Source of the DNA: a virus
Reading direction: 5' to 3' (one strand)
Length of the DNA stretch: 45,164 nucleotides
Virus record (IMG/VR): IMGVR_UViG_3300015265_000005
Span: 1-45,164 of that record
Made by a program: the position numbers and the translations under genes. Below, in pieces: positions 15,474 through 24,326 of this stretch. Under the pieces are notes generated by a model. It was not told the DNA's origin. It did no database searches and saw only the letters and a list, made by a program, of their open reading frames with translations. The stretch's first letter is position 1; each line of letters begins with the position of its first letter.

Positions 15474-17378
15474 CTAGTAGAACTGCGCCATCAGTGTTCC
15501 AACTGCAATGTTGACATCTGCGCCACTGCTTTGGATGAAACGAATATCAACGTCATTGCCAGGTGCGATGATTCCGCTGCCAACAATGCTGATGCGCACC
15601 TGGCCTGCCAGCGTCATTGAGTAGTTGACATAGGCGTCATCCACGGCGACACCTGCAATGAACGCCCGCAGGTTATAAATCAGGTTTGTTACCGGTGGCG
15701 ATGCAACCTCGCAGTACCCCTGGAACTTCACAAACCGTGCATATGGTGGTGCCTTGATAACACTGTCACCGCTGGTTACACCAATCATTGCGTACGGGTC
15801 ATAAACAACCGTAGGCATGCTGATTTTTTTCAACGTTGCCGTTGGTGCAACGATGGTGCCAACTGCCGTCCTGATCTTGCATTGACGTTTGACCAGGCGC
15901 CCATCATCCGTGTACGTGTACGTATCAAGCTCTGCAGGCCAGCGCACCGTAGCGGTGTTGAACTTGGTTTTATTGCCCCGGTAGTGGAACCCGAATTCGC
16001 CGTAAAGGTCATCACCAGACCACGCAGCTTTGAGCGCGGCGAGGTAAGAGGTGAGGTTTGCAATACCACCGTTTGCAGGATCATTGCGGATGTACGGCAC
16101 GGTGATTGGGCCGGTGCTGTCAGTGATGCGCACTACTGGCGGCAGCTGACCCTGCAGAACAATAATGCCGCAGTCAGGGCGAGCCCCCGCACCACCGTAC
16201 AGCGTGCATTGGTCAAAGCTGATGCCCATTTCGATGCTTTCAGCAGTACCCGTCAGATAGCGCGTAGGGGCTGCGAAGTGGTAAATGATAGGTAAGCCGC
16301 CACCCTCACCGCCAAAGCGCGTCTGAGAGCAGCGCACCGAGCCGTGGTTATCAATCCAACGCGACTTAGCGGGGAAGCTGCCGCCAGGTATACCCATAAG
16401 CTTGTCAATTGACAGCAAGCCGGTGTTATCAATGAACGCCGTGTCACCGTCAAAAAAGTCACCCTCGGGCTGCATCCAACCACCGCTGATGTAAGAGTGG
16501 TCACACTGCGTCTTCAAGCCACGCTTGCAACGAATCCACCGGCATTCATTGAGGATGAGCTGCGTTGATGTCACACCGTAGCTGACGGACGTGTTGAGCG
16601 CCTTTACCGAATGGTCAGCCGAACCCTCAAAGGTACACCGCTCATACAGCCACAAGCCCGCGTTGATGTTGTTGTTCTGCGTTACAAGCTGACTCTTGCC
16701 GCCCAAGAAAGTGATGTCAGCGCAATACATCATGTAGGTGTCGGCGCCAATTACAATGTCTGTAGAACTGCTCAGGCCTTGAATGGTTGACTTGCCTTCA
16801 GACACAAGGATGCAGAACGTTGGCAACGTGGTGACGCTCACAGTCCAACTGTCAGGGATGGTGAGCACTGGGCAATTGACGATGGCGCTACCGCCACCCC
16901 CGCCAATAGTTGGGTTGAACGTGTCACGTTCCTCAATCTGCCAGGCGATAGCATCAGCCATTTGCGCCGTGCAATCACCGATGTTGTTTACGCCCCAGGT
17001 TGCCACGCTCACGCGCTGTGCGTTCTTCAACGCCTGAGTCATGATCACCGATGCCAACGATGACTCAAGTTTCCAGCCCATCTGCGAAGCGCCGATGTCT
17101 GACGCAAGCTTGGTCTTGTAGCCGATACCGTCGAATGCCTCAACCGGGATCATGAACGTACGTGAGCCGCTGGTGACACGCAGGTCATAGAAACCGTCAG
17201 GGATGGCGAACTGCACAACCCCGCCACTGTCTGCGGTGAATGGGTTTGCCAGTGGGTTACCTTGGGCGTCCTCAAGGCCGCTGGCAGGCGTTGCAGTGCC
17301 AGCAAGATACACAATGCAATCAGCGCTTGGCAGCACGTTGCCCTGCGCATCCTGTGCAAAATAAGTCAAAGTCTGCAT
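15474..17378 (-). CDS. Tailspike, pectate-lyase-like beta-helix (possible depolymerase)
   Basis: A 634-aa receptor-binding protein. The first 70 residues (QTLTYFAQDAQGN, CIVYLAGT, GLEDAQGNPLANPF, FAIPDGFYDLRV) are a virion-anchoring module common on Pseudomonas-type tailspikes. The centre (about 180-420) has regularly spaced short beta strands (STIQGLSSSTDIVIG, ADITFLGGKSQL, WLYERCTFEGS, LILNECRWIRC) expected of a right-handed parallel beta helix, often with capsule or O-antigen cleaving activity. The C-terminal 110 residues are a separate beta domain. Catalytic residues cannot be assigned from sequence alone. It sits inside the baseplate cluster rather than after it. Confidence 0.83.
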   Translation of the reverse strand: MQTLTYFAQDAQGNVLPSADCIVYLAGTATPASGLEDAQGNPLANPFTADSGGVVQFAIPDGFYDLRVTSGSRTFMIPVEAFDGIGYKTKLASDIGASQMGWKLESSLASVIMTQALKNAQRVSVATWGVNNIGDCTAQMADAIAWQIEERDTFNPTIGGGGGSAIVNCPVLTIPDSWTVSVTTLPTFCILVSEGKSTIQGLSSSTDIVIGADTYMMYCADITFLGGKSQLVTQNNNINAGLWLYERCTFEGSADHSVKALNTSVSYGVTSTQLILNECRWIRCKRGLKTQCDHSYISGGWMQPEGDFFDGDTAFIDNTGLLSIDKLMGIPGGSFPAKSRWIDNHGSVRCSQTRFGGEGGGLPIIYHFAAPTRYLTGTAESIEMGISFDQCTLYGGAGARPDCGIIVLQGQLPPVVRITDSTGPITVPYIRNDPANGGIANLTSYLAALKAAWSGDDLYGEFGFHYRGNKTKFNTATVRWPAELDTYTYTDDGRLVKRQCKIRTAVGTIVAPTATLKKISMPTVVYDPYAMIGVTSGDSVIKAPPYARFVKFQGYCEVASPPVTNLIYNLRAFIAGVAVDDAYVNYSMTLAGQVRISIVGSGIIAPGNDVDIRFIQSSGADVNIAVGTLMAQFY

Positions 17379-17379
17379 G

Positions 17380-17772
17380 TTAGGCCCTTAGAACTATTGC
17401 AAGTGAGTTGATCAATAGTTGACTGATCAAAAATGGTTCGCCGGTTGGCCAGGCGTTCGGGGTTGCTTCAATCGCCTCAATGTCCGCAACGCTCATGTAC
17501 ACCAGAATTTGCCCGTCGCCAAACTGCGTGTATTCCGGGTAATCGTCGTTCTCAGTGAGAATCCAGAAATTGCCGGACGTTTGCAGATAGCGGTAAGGGA
17601 TGATTGGCGAACCTGCAACAACCCGTTGCCCGCTCAGCAGTGTCACCTCATTCAACACCACGTCACAACACATAACCCCGTTGGCTTCCTTGAGGGTCAA
17701 CACCCACCGGTTGCCATCCAGCGTTACCGATAGCTGTTGGTTCGGGATAGGGCTAATCGGTATCGTGCGCAT
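17380..17772 (-). CDS. Baseplate plug protein (Pam3 gp18-like)
   Basis: A 130-aa protein of the DUF6983/baseplate-plug type. Typical pieces are IPNQQLSVTLDGNRWVLTLK near the start, LLSGQRVVAGSPIIPYRYL in the middle and GNFWILTENDDYPEYTQFG. It closes the tube at the hub in small contractile tails. It overlaps the Dit-like gene by one base and ends 1 nt before the tailspike gene. Confidence 0.83.
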   Translation of the reverse strand: MRTIPISPIPNQQLSVTLDGNRWVLTLKEANGVMCCDVVLNEVTLLSGQRVVAGSPIIPYRYLQTSGNFWILTENDDYPEYTQFGDGQILVYMSVADIEAIEATPNAWPTGEPFLISQLLINSLAIVLRA

Positions 17773-18317
17773 TATTTAAAAATCCCTGCGAGAACGGAGC
17801 CCTTGCGCTTGGTTGCGGCATCGCTCTCAGTGGTCTGCTGTTGCCCTTTGTTCACAGTGCTTGACTGTGACTTATTGGCGACTTTGGCAGGTGGTAGCGT
17901 GCCGTATTCCGCTTTGACAACATCGTACATTTTCAGCTTCACAGTTACCAGAATGCTGTCACCCTGCTCACTGGTTTCATCGTGCGGCATTTCAAAAATG
18001 CTCATGCGCGGATAGCTGTCAACCTTAGTCTGCACAATCAATTGCGTCTGATCGCGGAACGCCTTTTTAATGTTGGCGAAAACTGCGCGGGTGTCCTCAG
18101 TCAGCAAGAATGGGATTTCGATTTCCACGGGGTCAAACACGATGTTGTCTGTTCGCTCGCTACCATCCTCAACCTTGAAGCTTGTGGGCTTGGCGGTTTC
18201 GCGCACGGTGACCTTCATTGGCGATGCGAGCGGAAACAATTGCGAATAATCGTCGCTATCCAAAATCGCAATCATGTCCTGACTTGACAGGTTGACGTTC
18301 TGATTTGTTGATGCCAT
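17772..18317 (-). CDS. Dit-like tail/baseplate protein
   Basis: A 181-aa protein whose core, LFPLASPMKVTVRETAKPTSFKVEDG then TDNIVFDPVEIEIPFLL, matches the Dit-like N-terminal tail domain seen downstream of tape measures in Mu-like and DUF3383-sheath phages. The C-terminal 45 residues are Gln/Ser/Lys-rich and probably disordered. It overlaps the tape-measure stop. Confidence 0.82.
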   Translation of the reverse strand: MASTNQNVNLSSQDMIAILDSDDYSQLFPLASPMKVTVRETAKPTSFKVEDGSERTDNIVFDPVEIEIPFLLTEDTRAVFANIKKAFRDQTQLIVQTKVDSYPRMSIFEMPHDETSEQGDSILVTVKLKMYDVVKAEYGTLPPAKVANKSQSSTVNKGQQQTTESDAATKRKGSVLAGIFK

Positions 18318-19861
18318 TAGCGCGCCCGCCCGTTTGCTGAGCTTTGCTGCATGTTATTCAACTGCGAACTCAAGGCGTCTGTTGCGCCACCGGCAACCCC
18401 CTTGGCGTCAGTCGCGTTCGGTGCGTTCACGTTAAGCTCGCCCACGCTTAAATTATTCTCAACCTTGCTGTTGGTATTGGCATTGCTGATTGCGTTGCTG
18501 CTGGTGGCGTTGAGCGGGCTTGCAGCCGCTGCAGCAAGCTGTTGCTTGCCGAGCGCAATGGTGTCATTGCCAGGTACGTCACTTGCGTCTTGCCCGCTGC
18601 CGCTCGGGCGGGGCTTGGCGTTAGTTGGGGCTGGCTCATCACCGCCACCGATGCCAAAGAACGATGCCACCGTGGACACCCCGTCAGCAATCTGCTTGAT
18701 ACCGGTGATGATGAAGTTGAGCATCTGCTCAAAGCCAACGGTGATTGCGCGCCAAACGTCATTGGCCATCTGACCAAGGAATTTGAACGCAGCGGCAATA
18801 CCCTCAACAAGCGTCCTCACCATCGGGTACTTTTCGACCATCTGACCAATCAACGAATCATTGCCGTCAATGAAGTTCATGATGTCGTCATAGATCAAAG
18901 CGAACGCAACAGCCGCTGCAGCAACAGCCGCCCCAATGGCGATGATTGGCCAGGTTGCCGCCAGGGTTGCCGCTGCCGCTGCCAGCATTGGCGGCACGTA
19001 GAAGAACGCAACAGCGGAACCAATTGCGATAAAGAAACCGACAATAAAATCTTTGTGGTCTTCAAGCCAATCAAAGCCAGCAACGAACGCGTCAATGGCT
19101 TTGGTGAAGTAGGGCATCAGGCCGGTGCTGATAGCCAGGCCAGCGCGATCAAAGCCCGCCGTTAGTTCGTTCCAAGAGGCTTTGAATTTTAGGGCCTGCT
19201 CAGCGTTTTCCTTGGTGACCACGCCCTGTTCTTTTTGCTTCTCAAGCAGGCGCTCAAGTTCCTTGCGCCCTTTCAGCAACATTTCAACCGTGCGGTTGTC
19301 GGTGATGCCAAGTTCTTTGATTTTAAAGACTGCCTCGTTTTTCGGCAGCTTCTCAACAGCCTCAGCAAGCTCAAGCATGCCTTGCACGGCGCCCTTGGCG
19401 TTACCCTCAGTATCCTTGAAACCGATGTTGAGCGCCTTGAAGGCTTTTGCGGCACCTGACTCTGCGTCAGACATCGCCTCACCCATTTTCTCAGCCAGGT
19501 CAGTCAGTGAGTCACGGGCGCCCTGTGCATCGCCCCCAGCAGCCTCAGCGGCCTTGCCAAAGGCGTCAACGTTTTCAATCGTCTCGCCCAGGGCTTCAGA
19601 TGTCTGCTGCAGGGCAACAATCATGTTGGCCGATTCAAAGACACCGCCGATAGACGCCCGAGCCGCCAGGAACCCCACAAGCGCCCCGGTTGCTGATGCA
19701 ATGAGGTTGGCCATTGATTGGCCGGTGTCCCTGGCGGCATCGTCGGTGCTCTTGAGCTTCTTGATCAAAGCGTCAGCCGACAAAGTAGCCTTTTTGTTGC
19801 CCTCATCAACCGACTTGGTGTCGGATTGAAAAACCGTGACCCAAGTGTCAAGAATGGGCAT
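18317..19861 (-). CDS. Tape measure protein
   Basis: A 514-aa helical protein between the tail chaperone and the distal-tail genes. Long Ala/Lys/Glu helices (about 20-240) precede strongly hydrophobic segments (about 268-325, VGFFIAIGSAVAFFYV and WPIIAIGAAVAAAAVAFAL), usual in tape measures and used in membrane passage. The C-terminus is Asn/Ser/Ala-rich. At about 0.15 nm per residue the tail would be near 75-80 nm (inference). Its ATG follows the TAA of the frameshifted chaperone directly. Confidence 0.9.
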   Translation of the reverse strand: MPILDTWVTVFQSDTKSVDEGNKKATLSADALIKKLKSTDDAARDTGQSMANLIASATGALVGFLAARASIGGVFESANMIVALQQTSEALGETIENVDAFGKAAEAAGGDAQGARDSLTDLAEKMGEAMSDAESGAAKAFKALNIGFKDTEGNAKGAVQGMLELAEAVEKLPKNEAVFKIKELGITDNRTVEMLLKGRKELERLLEKQKEQGVVTKENAEQALKFKASWNELTAGFDRAGLAISTGLMPYFTKAIDAFVAGFDWLEDHKDFIVGFFIAIGSAVAFFYVPPMLAAAAATLAATWPIIAIGAAVAAAAVAFALIYDDIMNFIDGNDSLIGQMVEKYPMVRTLVEGIAAAFKFLGQMANDVWRAITVGFEQMLNFIITGIKQIADGVSTVASFFGIGGGDEPAPTNAKPRPSGSGQDASDVPGNDTIALGKQQLAAAAASPLNATSSNAISNANTNSKVENNLSVGELNVNAPNATDAKGVAGGATDALSSQLNNMQQSSANGRAR

Positions 19862-20427
19862 TTACTGGCTTCCTTTTTCTCTTGCGTATTCGGCGGCTTT
19901 GTATTCGTTGTAACGGTTGACCTGTATTGCTTCCCACAGGTCAAACGCTTCCTCAAGGTCTATTGTTGTTTTGAGTTCGGTGAAGCTGACAGATCCCGCG
20001 CTGCCGGTGACGATGCACGCAATGAATCCGTCACAGTTTGGATAAGCAACGGTAGGTGCTTGGCAATCAACCCGCGCAAGAAAGTCGAGAGATCGCCTTG
20101 ACCGAAAAAACTGGTGTTGTATTGCAGCATGGCGTATTCAATGCGCAGCAGTTGCTCACCGTCCGTGATGTGACTGTTAATCAGCGCCTCGTTTACAAGT
20201 TGAATTTCGCGCTGATCCTCACCAACCCGCACTGCGACGTAACTCATGAGCAGCTTCATCACATCCTTTGAGGCTTGGTATTCACCAAGCTTTGGGATGT
20301 TGCTCACCGGGTATTTCGCCATCACTTCCCGCATCGGGATTGCGGGAATTCGCGAGATAACAAACGTCTTTTCGTTACCGTCGCAATCCTTGATTTGTAC
20401 GTCCATCGGTTTGATGAGGTCAGCCAT
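19862..20427 (-). CDS. Tail assembly chaperone, -1 frameshift fusion product
   Basis: The -1 frame past the chaperone stop is open to a TAA at 19864-19862 that abuts the tape-measure ATG. It encodes LEEAFDLWEAIQVNRYNEYK, typical of the downstream part of G-GT-type chaperones. Two slip sites are possible. T TTT TTC at 20110-20104 is a canonical heptamer and would give a 188-aa fusion with 80 residues from the -1 frame. A AAA CAA at 19972-19966 is only two codons before the 0-frame stop and would give a longer upstream part. The zero-frame sequence between the sites (FLRGLIAKHLPLLIQTVTD) looks natural, while the -1 frame begins RSRRSLDF with rare codons, so the later site may be the real one. 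The existence of a shift is well supported; its position is not settled. Confidence 0.78.
19960..20427 (-). CDS. Tail assembly chaperone, unshifted product
   Basis: A 155-aa helical protein directly upstream of the tape measure and downstream of the tail tube, the expected place of the Mu gp41/lambda G-like chaperone. The N-terminal VQIKDCDGNEKTFVISRIPAIPMREVMAKYP resembles other tail chaperones. It ends TAG at 19960 after a Ser/Ala/Pro-rich tail. It should coat the tape measure during tail assembly and not be in the virion. Confidence 0.88.
   Translation of the reverse strand: MADLIKPMDVQIKDCDGNEKTFVISRIPAIPMREVMAKYPVSNIPKLGEYQASKDVMKLLMSYVAVRVGEDQREIQLVNEALINSHITDGEQLLRIEYAMLQYNTSFFGQGDLSTFLRGLIAKHLPLLIQTVTDSLRASSPAARDLSASPNSKQQ
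20104..20110 (-). promoter_or_regulatory. Slippery heptamer T TTT TTC (candidate -1 frameshift site)
   Basis: In the zero frame it reads AGT TTT TTC GGT, so both tRNAs can re-pair after a one-base backward slip. The -1 frame is open from here to the tape measure. A competing site, A AAA CAA, lies at 19972-19966. Confidence 0.6.
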
Positions 20428-20430
20428 TTA

Positions 20431-20892
20431 TCAGTTCCCCGAACCCTTGGTGGTTGCGATGTTTTCAAAAGTGAAGCCGTACACACTGTCTTTGTAACGG
20501 CCTGCGGAAGTGCTTGAACGACCAGGCATGTAGGTCATGCACTTGCCGCCTGACAACGTGGCGGTGCCGCCGTCAGGGTAGTTGCTCACAAAGCTGACGC
20601 GATCCCGCGCAACCCGCTTGCCCTTTGCTGCACGGTTGGCATCAAACAGGTACTGCAGCGCAATGTCATCCTCACTGCCAGGGATCACCGCGATTTTTAC
20701 CGGGATCGGTTTAGGTGCCGACCAGACCACCAAGTCACCGTTGGCGCTCATTGCCGCGTCAGCAATTTGCACCTCAGGGATGTCGAGCGGGTCAGTGCCG
20801 TCCGCAATCTGCGACACGGTGAAACCGCTAGGGTAACTTTCCGTGGCCACGATGCGGAAGCTGATACCCGTAGAGCTGATATCTTGCGTCAT
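20431..20892 (-). CDS. Tail tube protein
   Basis: A 153-aa protein directly after the sheath gene, the canonical tube position. It is beta-rich (DLVVWSAPKPIPVKIAVIPGSEDDIALQYLFDANR) and resembles the DUF3277-type tube family of Mu-like phages with DUF3383 sheaths. It polymerises around the tape measure. Confidence 0.85.
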   Translation of the reverse strand: MTQDISSTGISFRIVATESYPSGFTVSQIADGTDPLDIPEVQIADAAMSANGDLVVWSAPKPIPVKIAVIPGSEDDIALQYLFDANRAAKGKRVARDRVSFVSNYPDGGTATLSGGKCMTYMPGRSSTSAGRYKDSVYGFTFENIATTKGSGN

Positions 20893-20907
20893 TGTTGATG
20901 CTCCAAT

Positions 20908-22428
20908 TTAGACGAGGTTGTGCGAGCCTTCGATTTTCCGCACGACATCATTTTTCGAGTAAACGAGAGTGTACACGGCTTTGTATTCCTGCAGGTTGCT
21001 TGGGCCGGTGTACGGCACAATTACAACGTCTGCCCAATAGCCGTTGGTTTGTACGTCGCGCCAGGCGTCAGTGTCGTCAGTCAACTGAGTGACTGCGATT
21101 TGCTGCAGCGTGGTGAGCGTCTTGCCGATGCTGATAACACCATTGCGCTTGGCTTGGGTGACACGCCCGAGCAGCAAGCCCTTGATGATGCCGCGCCCTT
21201 CATCGTTCGCCGGGATTTGCCCAAGGCTGAGTTGCCCGTTGAGGAAATCGGCTTGCAGTGCGGACTTCAACCACTGCTCATTGAAATGCACGTTCATGTC
21301 AAGCGGCGCGGTCACACCACCGAGCAGATTGCCGCGCTGGAAAAAGGCCAGCTTGACCCCTGCATTCGACGTGGTGCCGTAGTAGTTGACGCGGTTGGCA
21401 TCCAGGCCGTTGGCGGTTGTGTCGTCGCTCACGTCGTTGTCATTGGCGAAAGGCCCCTGACGGTACATGACGTTTACGACGGCGTTGGAGCGCTCATAGT
21501 CGATAGCCGCGCCGACTGCAGCCGGTAGCGACTCTTTGAACTCGCCCGCCAGGCCGTTGAGGATCAGACCGGTGGAAGCGTACTGCGACAACTGCGCGAA
21601 AGCGGCAGCAGCGTTGGCCAAGCTCACTTGGTAATAGAACTGGTATTTGACGTTCAACCCGGCAACATAGGCGGCAACGTCCTCAGCCTGATCCAGCGTC
21701 ACGGAGCCTGCAGCCGAATAGCTCAAGGTGCCGAAAGAATCGGTGATTTGCTCAGCGTCACGCAGAGCGTCAACCGGCTCTTGAGCATTTGCACCTGGCG
21801 AAAAGATCGCATCGGCCGAACGCCAGCCAAGCAGCGTGCCGATGTCGCCAGAAATCGCAGTGCCCAGCGAGATAGCCGCGTCACCAGTGGCACCACCAAC
21901 GATGTTGAAGCTGGTTGTCAGCGGGTCATAGCTCACGGTAGCGGTAACCCAAACCGCGTTGGCCGATGCCGCACGCACCGCGACCTGCAGGGCGCTTGCA
22001 ACGTCTGCAAAGGTCAGGGCTGCAGAGAAGTCAAGCACCAGCGCGGCAGAAGCGGCACCCATCGTCAACGGCAACGTGCCTGCGGTGATGACGGTGAAGT
22101 CAGCGAGCAACGGCTTGATCTTGGCACCATAGATGCGCGGCGCACGGGCAACGTTCACGTACGGTGCGAAGCGCAGCAAATTTGCCTGACTGGCGGGCGG
22201 TGGGGACACGTAGGCCGCGTATTGCGCAGCATACTCAGCGTCAGGGGACGCGCTACCGAACAGCGCTGCCGCGTCCTCAGCAATGTCACCGGAGAAGGTG
22301 ACCACGCTGCCCGATGGCACGCGGGGGTCAGTTGTGAAGCGCAACGCGCAGAGCGAACGCTCAGGCACGAGCGAACCACCCACAACCCCTGACGTGATGT
22401 CAACATAACGATTGATGCTAATAGGCAT
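20908..22428 (-). CDS. Tail sheath protein (DUF3383)
   Basis: A 506-aa sheath of the DUF3383 family. Family markers are the N-terminal NRYVDITSGVVGG, the ALFGSASPDAEYAAQYAAY segment (about 70-88) and the C-terminal YWADVVIVPYTGPSNLQEYKAVYTLVYSKNDVVRKIEGSH. The start is the ATG at 22428, with AAGGGG 7 nt upstream; an in-frame ATG at 22458 would overlap the terminator-protein gene and lacks a site. It marks the phage as a myovirus. Confidence 0.93.
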   Translation of the reverse strand: MPISINRYVDITSGVVGGSLVPERSLCALRFTTDPRVPSGSVVTFSGDIAEDAAALFGSASPDAEYAAQYAAYVSPPPASQANLLRFAPYVNVARAPRIYGAKIKPLLADFTVITAGTLPLTMGAASAALVLDFSAALTFADVASALQVAVRAASANAVWVTATVSYDPLTTSFNIVGGATGDAAISLGTAISGDIGTLLGWRSADAIFSPGANAQEPVDALRDAEQITDSFGTLSYSAAGSVTLDQAEDVAAYVAGLNVKYQFYYQVSLANAAAAFAQLSQYASTGLILNGLAGEFKESLPAAVGAAIDYERSNAVVNVMYRQGPFANDNDVSDDTTANGLDANRVNYYGTTSNAGVKLAFFQRGNLLGGVTAPLDMNVHFNEQWLKSALQADFLNGQLSLGQIPANDEGRGIIKGLLLGRVTQAKRNGVISIGKTLTTLQQIAVTQLTDDTDAWRDVQTNGYWADVVIVPYTGPSNLQEYKAVYTLVYSKNDVVRKIEGSHNLV

Positions 22429-22438
22429 GATGGCCCCT

Positions 22439-22978
22439 TTATACTCGGTGGATTGCAAAATCAGCGGTTGTAACTATCGCAGACTTTTGAATTATGGTGC
22501 GTCTGTAACTCAGCGTAAACTCAAATAATGGCCCTGCCTCATATTGGGCTTGGTCATTGACTACAAAGTTCGGCTTTGTGGTGGGGATTCGCTCAATCCC
22601 CATGCCGTTTTCTTTGAGCGCGGCAATGAACACCGGGGACTTGAGCAGCATCAGTGCAAGCTTCACGATGTCGCCCGCCCGCATGACGCTCAAGTCTTCC
22701 TTGTTGACCGGGGCAAAGCCCTGCACCTGATAGGTTACCCGCATGCGCTGCGTTGACGTGGTGGTGGTTTCCCCGGTGCTCACGTTCGTTGAGGTCTGGA
22801 AACCCTGACCCCCGCAAGGGTCATCCCCAAGCTCAACGAAATACAGCACAGGGCCGACAAGCCGCCCTTGGTTGTCAGGCTGAAAGCTTGCAGTTACGTC
22901 AATTTCCGGGTGCCCTTGGTCTGCCAGCATGGCCAGCATCTGCGCACGAAAGAAAGCCGCAATGTCATTGTTGGTCAT
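22439..22978 (-). CDS. Tail terminator/neck protein
   Basis: A 179-aa protein between the head-closure gene and the sheath, the position of tail terminators. FFRAQMLAMLADQGH at the start, QRMRVTYQVQGFAPVNKEDLSVMRAGDI, and the C-terminal YEAGPLFEFTLSYRRTI are typical of the LIC_12616-like neck-terminator group. It caps the finished tail for head joining. Confidence 0.78.
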   Translation of the reverse strand: MTNNDIAAFFRAQMLAMLADQGHPEIDVTASFQPDNQGRLVGPVLYFVELGDDPCGGQGFQTSTNVSTGETTTTSTQRMRVTYQVQGFAPVNKEDLSVMRAGDIVKLALMLLKSPVFIAALKENGMGIERIPTTKPNFVVNDQAQYEAGPLFEFTLSYRRTIIQKSAIVTTADFAIHRV

Positions 22979-23352
22979 CAGTCAGCCGCCCCAATATCAA
23001 CGAACATGGACGCTTGCCAGCCGTCAACGTCATACCACGGCGTGTCACCAACGGTGCTGTACTTGCGCCCCTTGCGCTCAGCGATGTCAGGCGACTCATT
23101 GCGCACAATGCCGGTGATGTCCTCGCTTGCGTAGAACATGAAATAGCGCTTGGATAGGTCAAGCCCCAGGCTTTCATATTTCGATTGGTCTATGGGCTGC
23201 CAAGAGCCCTCAACCGGCAGCCCTGCTGCATACGTGGTCACCCACTCACCAATGCTGTTTTGAGTGCGCCCTGTTGCCGGGTAAAGCGCGATTGTTTCCG
23301 GCGCAATCACGGTGAGCGCGATGGCTAGCAGGTTGCTTCCTGGCACAATCAT
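22978..23352 (-). CDS. Head closure/collar protein
   Basis: A 124-aa beta-rich protein overlapping both neighbours. GEWVTTYAAGLPVEGSWQPID and RYFMFYASEDITGIVRNESPDIAERKGRKY fit small head-closure or collar proteins of Mu-like myoviruses. Function is inferred from position and these partial resemblances. Confidence 0.72.
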   Translation of the reverse strand: MIVPGSNLLAIALTVIAPETIALYPATGRTQNSIGEWVTTYAAGLPVEGSWQPIDQSKYESLGLDLSKRYFMFYASEDITGIVRNESPDIAERKGRKYSTVGDTPWYDVDGWQASMFVDIGAAD

Positions 23353-23849
23353 AGCGGGGCATCCCTTTTGGTTGTCTGGTTGTTCAAACTGGTTTGCATG
23401 TACCCGGTGTCATGCAGCGGGTCTTTGTTCACCGCTTCAATCGTAACACCGCGCTTGTGCGCACGCGCAGCAATGGTGCTGTCTGCCAGCGGCTGGAACT
23501 GTGCGGTTGCAAGGGTCTTGCGGATGTCGCCAGCGATGCCCACGCCAAGCACGTCATACATCGCCTCAGCGGTCATTTTGCCATCCATTACCTTGGCTGA
23601 CCCTTTGCCCATGAGCACCGCCCAATGCTTCTGCTGCTCACGCTGAGTGCTCCTAACGAATGAGCGCGCAGGTATGCCCCCTTCCGGGTATCCGAATTCC
23701 TGAATAACCGCAACGTACGCAACAGGCACGTTGATCTCAGGGTATTTGGAAGTGGCGAACCAACCAACGGCTGATTGCTTCGACTGCAAGTCAGCCAGTC
23801 GCTTTGCGAGAACGTCACGCCCAACACCTGGCCCCTTGCTGACCTTCAT
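23349..23849 (-). CDS. Neck/tail completion protein (HK97 gp10/Mu G-like)
   Basis: A 166-aa protein with VGWFATSKYP, VAYVAVIQEFGYPEGGIPARSFVRST (about 50-72) and LADSTIAARAHKRG..PLHDTGYMQTSL (about 118-155), a pattern shared by HK97 gp10-like and Mu gpG-like tail-completion proteins. It should sit at the head-tail joint. Confidence 0.82.
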   Translation of the reverse strand: MKVSKGPGVGRDVLAKRLADLQSKQSAVGWFATSKYPEINVPVAYVAVIQEFGYPEGGIPARSFVRSTQREQQKHWAVLMGKGSAKVMDGKMTAEAMYDVLGVGIAGDIRKTLATAQFQPLADSTIAARAHKRGVTIEAVNKDPLHDTGYMQTSLNNQTTKRDAPL

Positions 23850-23853
23850 GTCA

Positions 23854-24315
23854 TCACCTCAGGCGCATGCGCCCCGAACCATGCACGCCGTAAACACCAC
23901 GGAACGCAGAGCGCTCAGGTGTGCCGCCAACGATGCCGCCACCGCGTGACAGGATGCGCAACAGGGCTGCAAGCTGCTTGCCGTACGGTGACAGGTTGAG
24001 CCAGTCTGCCCACGCGTCTTTGTTGGCGGGCTGCTGCAGGCTCACCGTCACCTTGTCGATAGTGGCCCCGGTAACCGGCGCTGCGCTAGTGTTGCCTGCA
24101 AGAATCAACTGATTCGAGAAGGTCAGGTGTGCTGTCATCAGGTTGAGCGCAAGCTGCAGTTGGTCACCGCAGATGCCGCCCCAATCCTTGGGGTAAATGT
24201 ACATGGTCGCCACAACAAAATACCCGGACAATTGCTCATCCGGGTATTTTGTTGTGTTCGTGAACGCAGGGAACTGCGCACGAAAGGCGACCGAATCAAA
24301 TGTATGTTCGGCCAT
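23854..24315 (-). CDS. DUF4054 head-tail connector
   Basis: A 153-aa helical protein. FRAQFPAFTNTTKYPDEQLSGYFVVAT at the start and LMTAHLTFSNQLILAGNTSAAPVTGATIDKVTVSLQ in the middle are characteristic of DUF4054 adaptors, which form the ring below the portal. The C-terminus (GGGIVGGTPERSAFRGVYG) is usual for this family. Confidence 0.88.
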   Translation of the reverse strand: MAEHTFDSVAFRAQFPAFTNTTKYPDEQLSGYFVVATMYIYPKDWGGICGDQLQLALNLMTAHLTFSNQLILAGNTSAAPVTGATIDKVTVSLQQPANKDAWADWLNLSPYGKQLAALLRILSRGGGIVGGTPERSAFRGVYGVHGSGRMRLR

Positions 24316-24326
24316 GATGGTTCACC

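Noticed and set aside
21628-22392. Open frame of 254 codons on the plus strand inside the sheath gene
   Set aside because: Arg/Gly/Cys-rich shadow of the tail sheath with no ribosome site.
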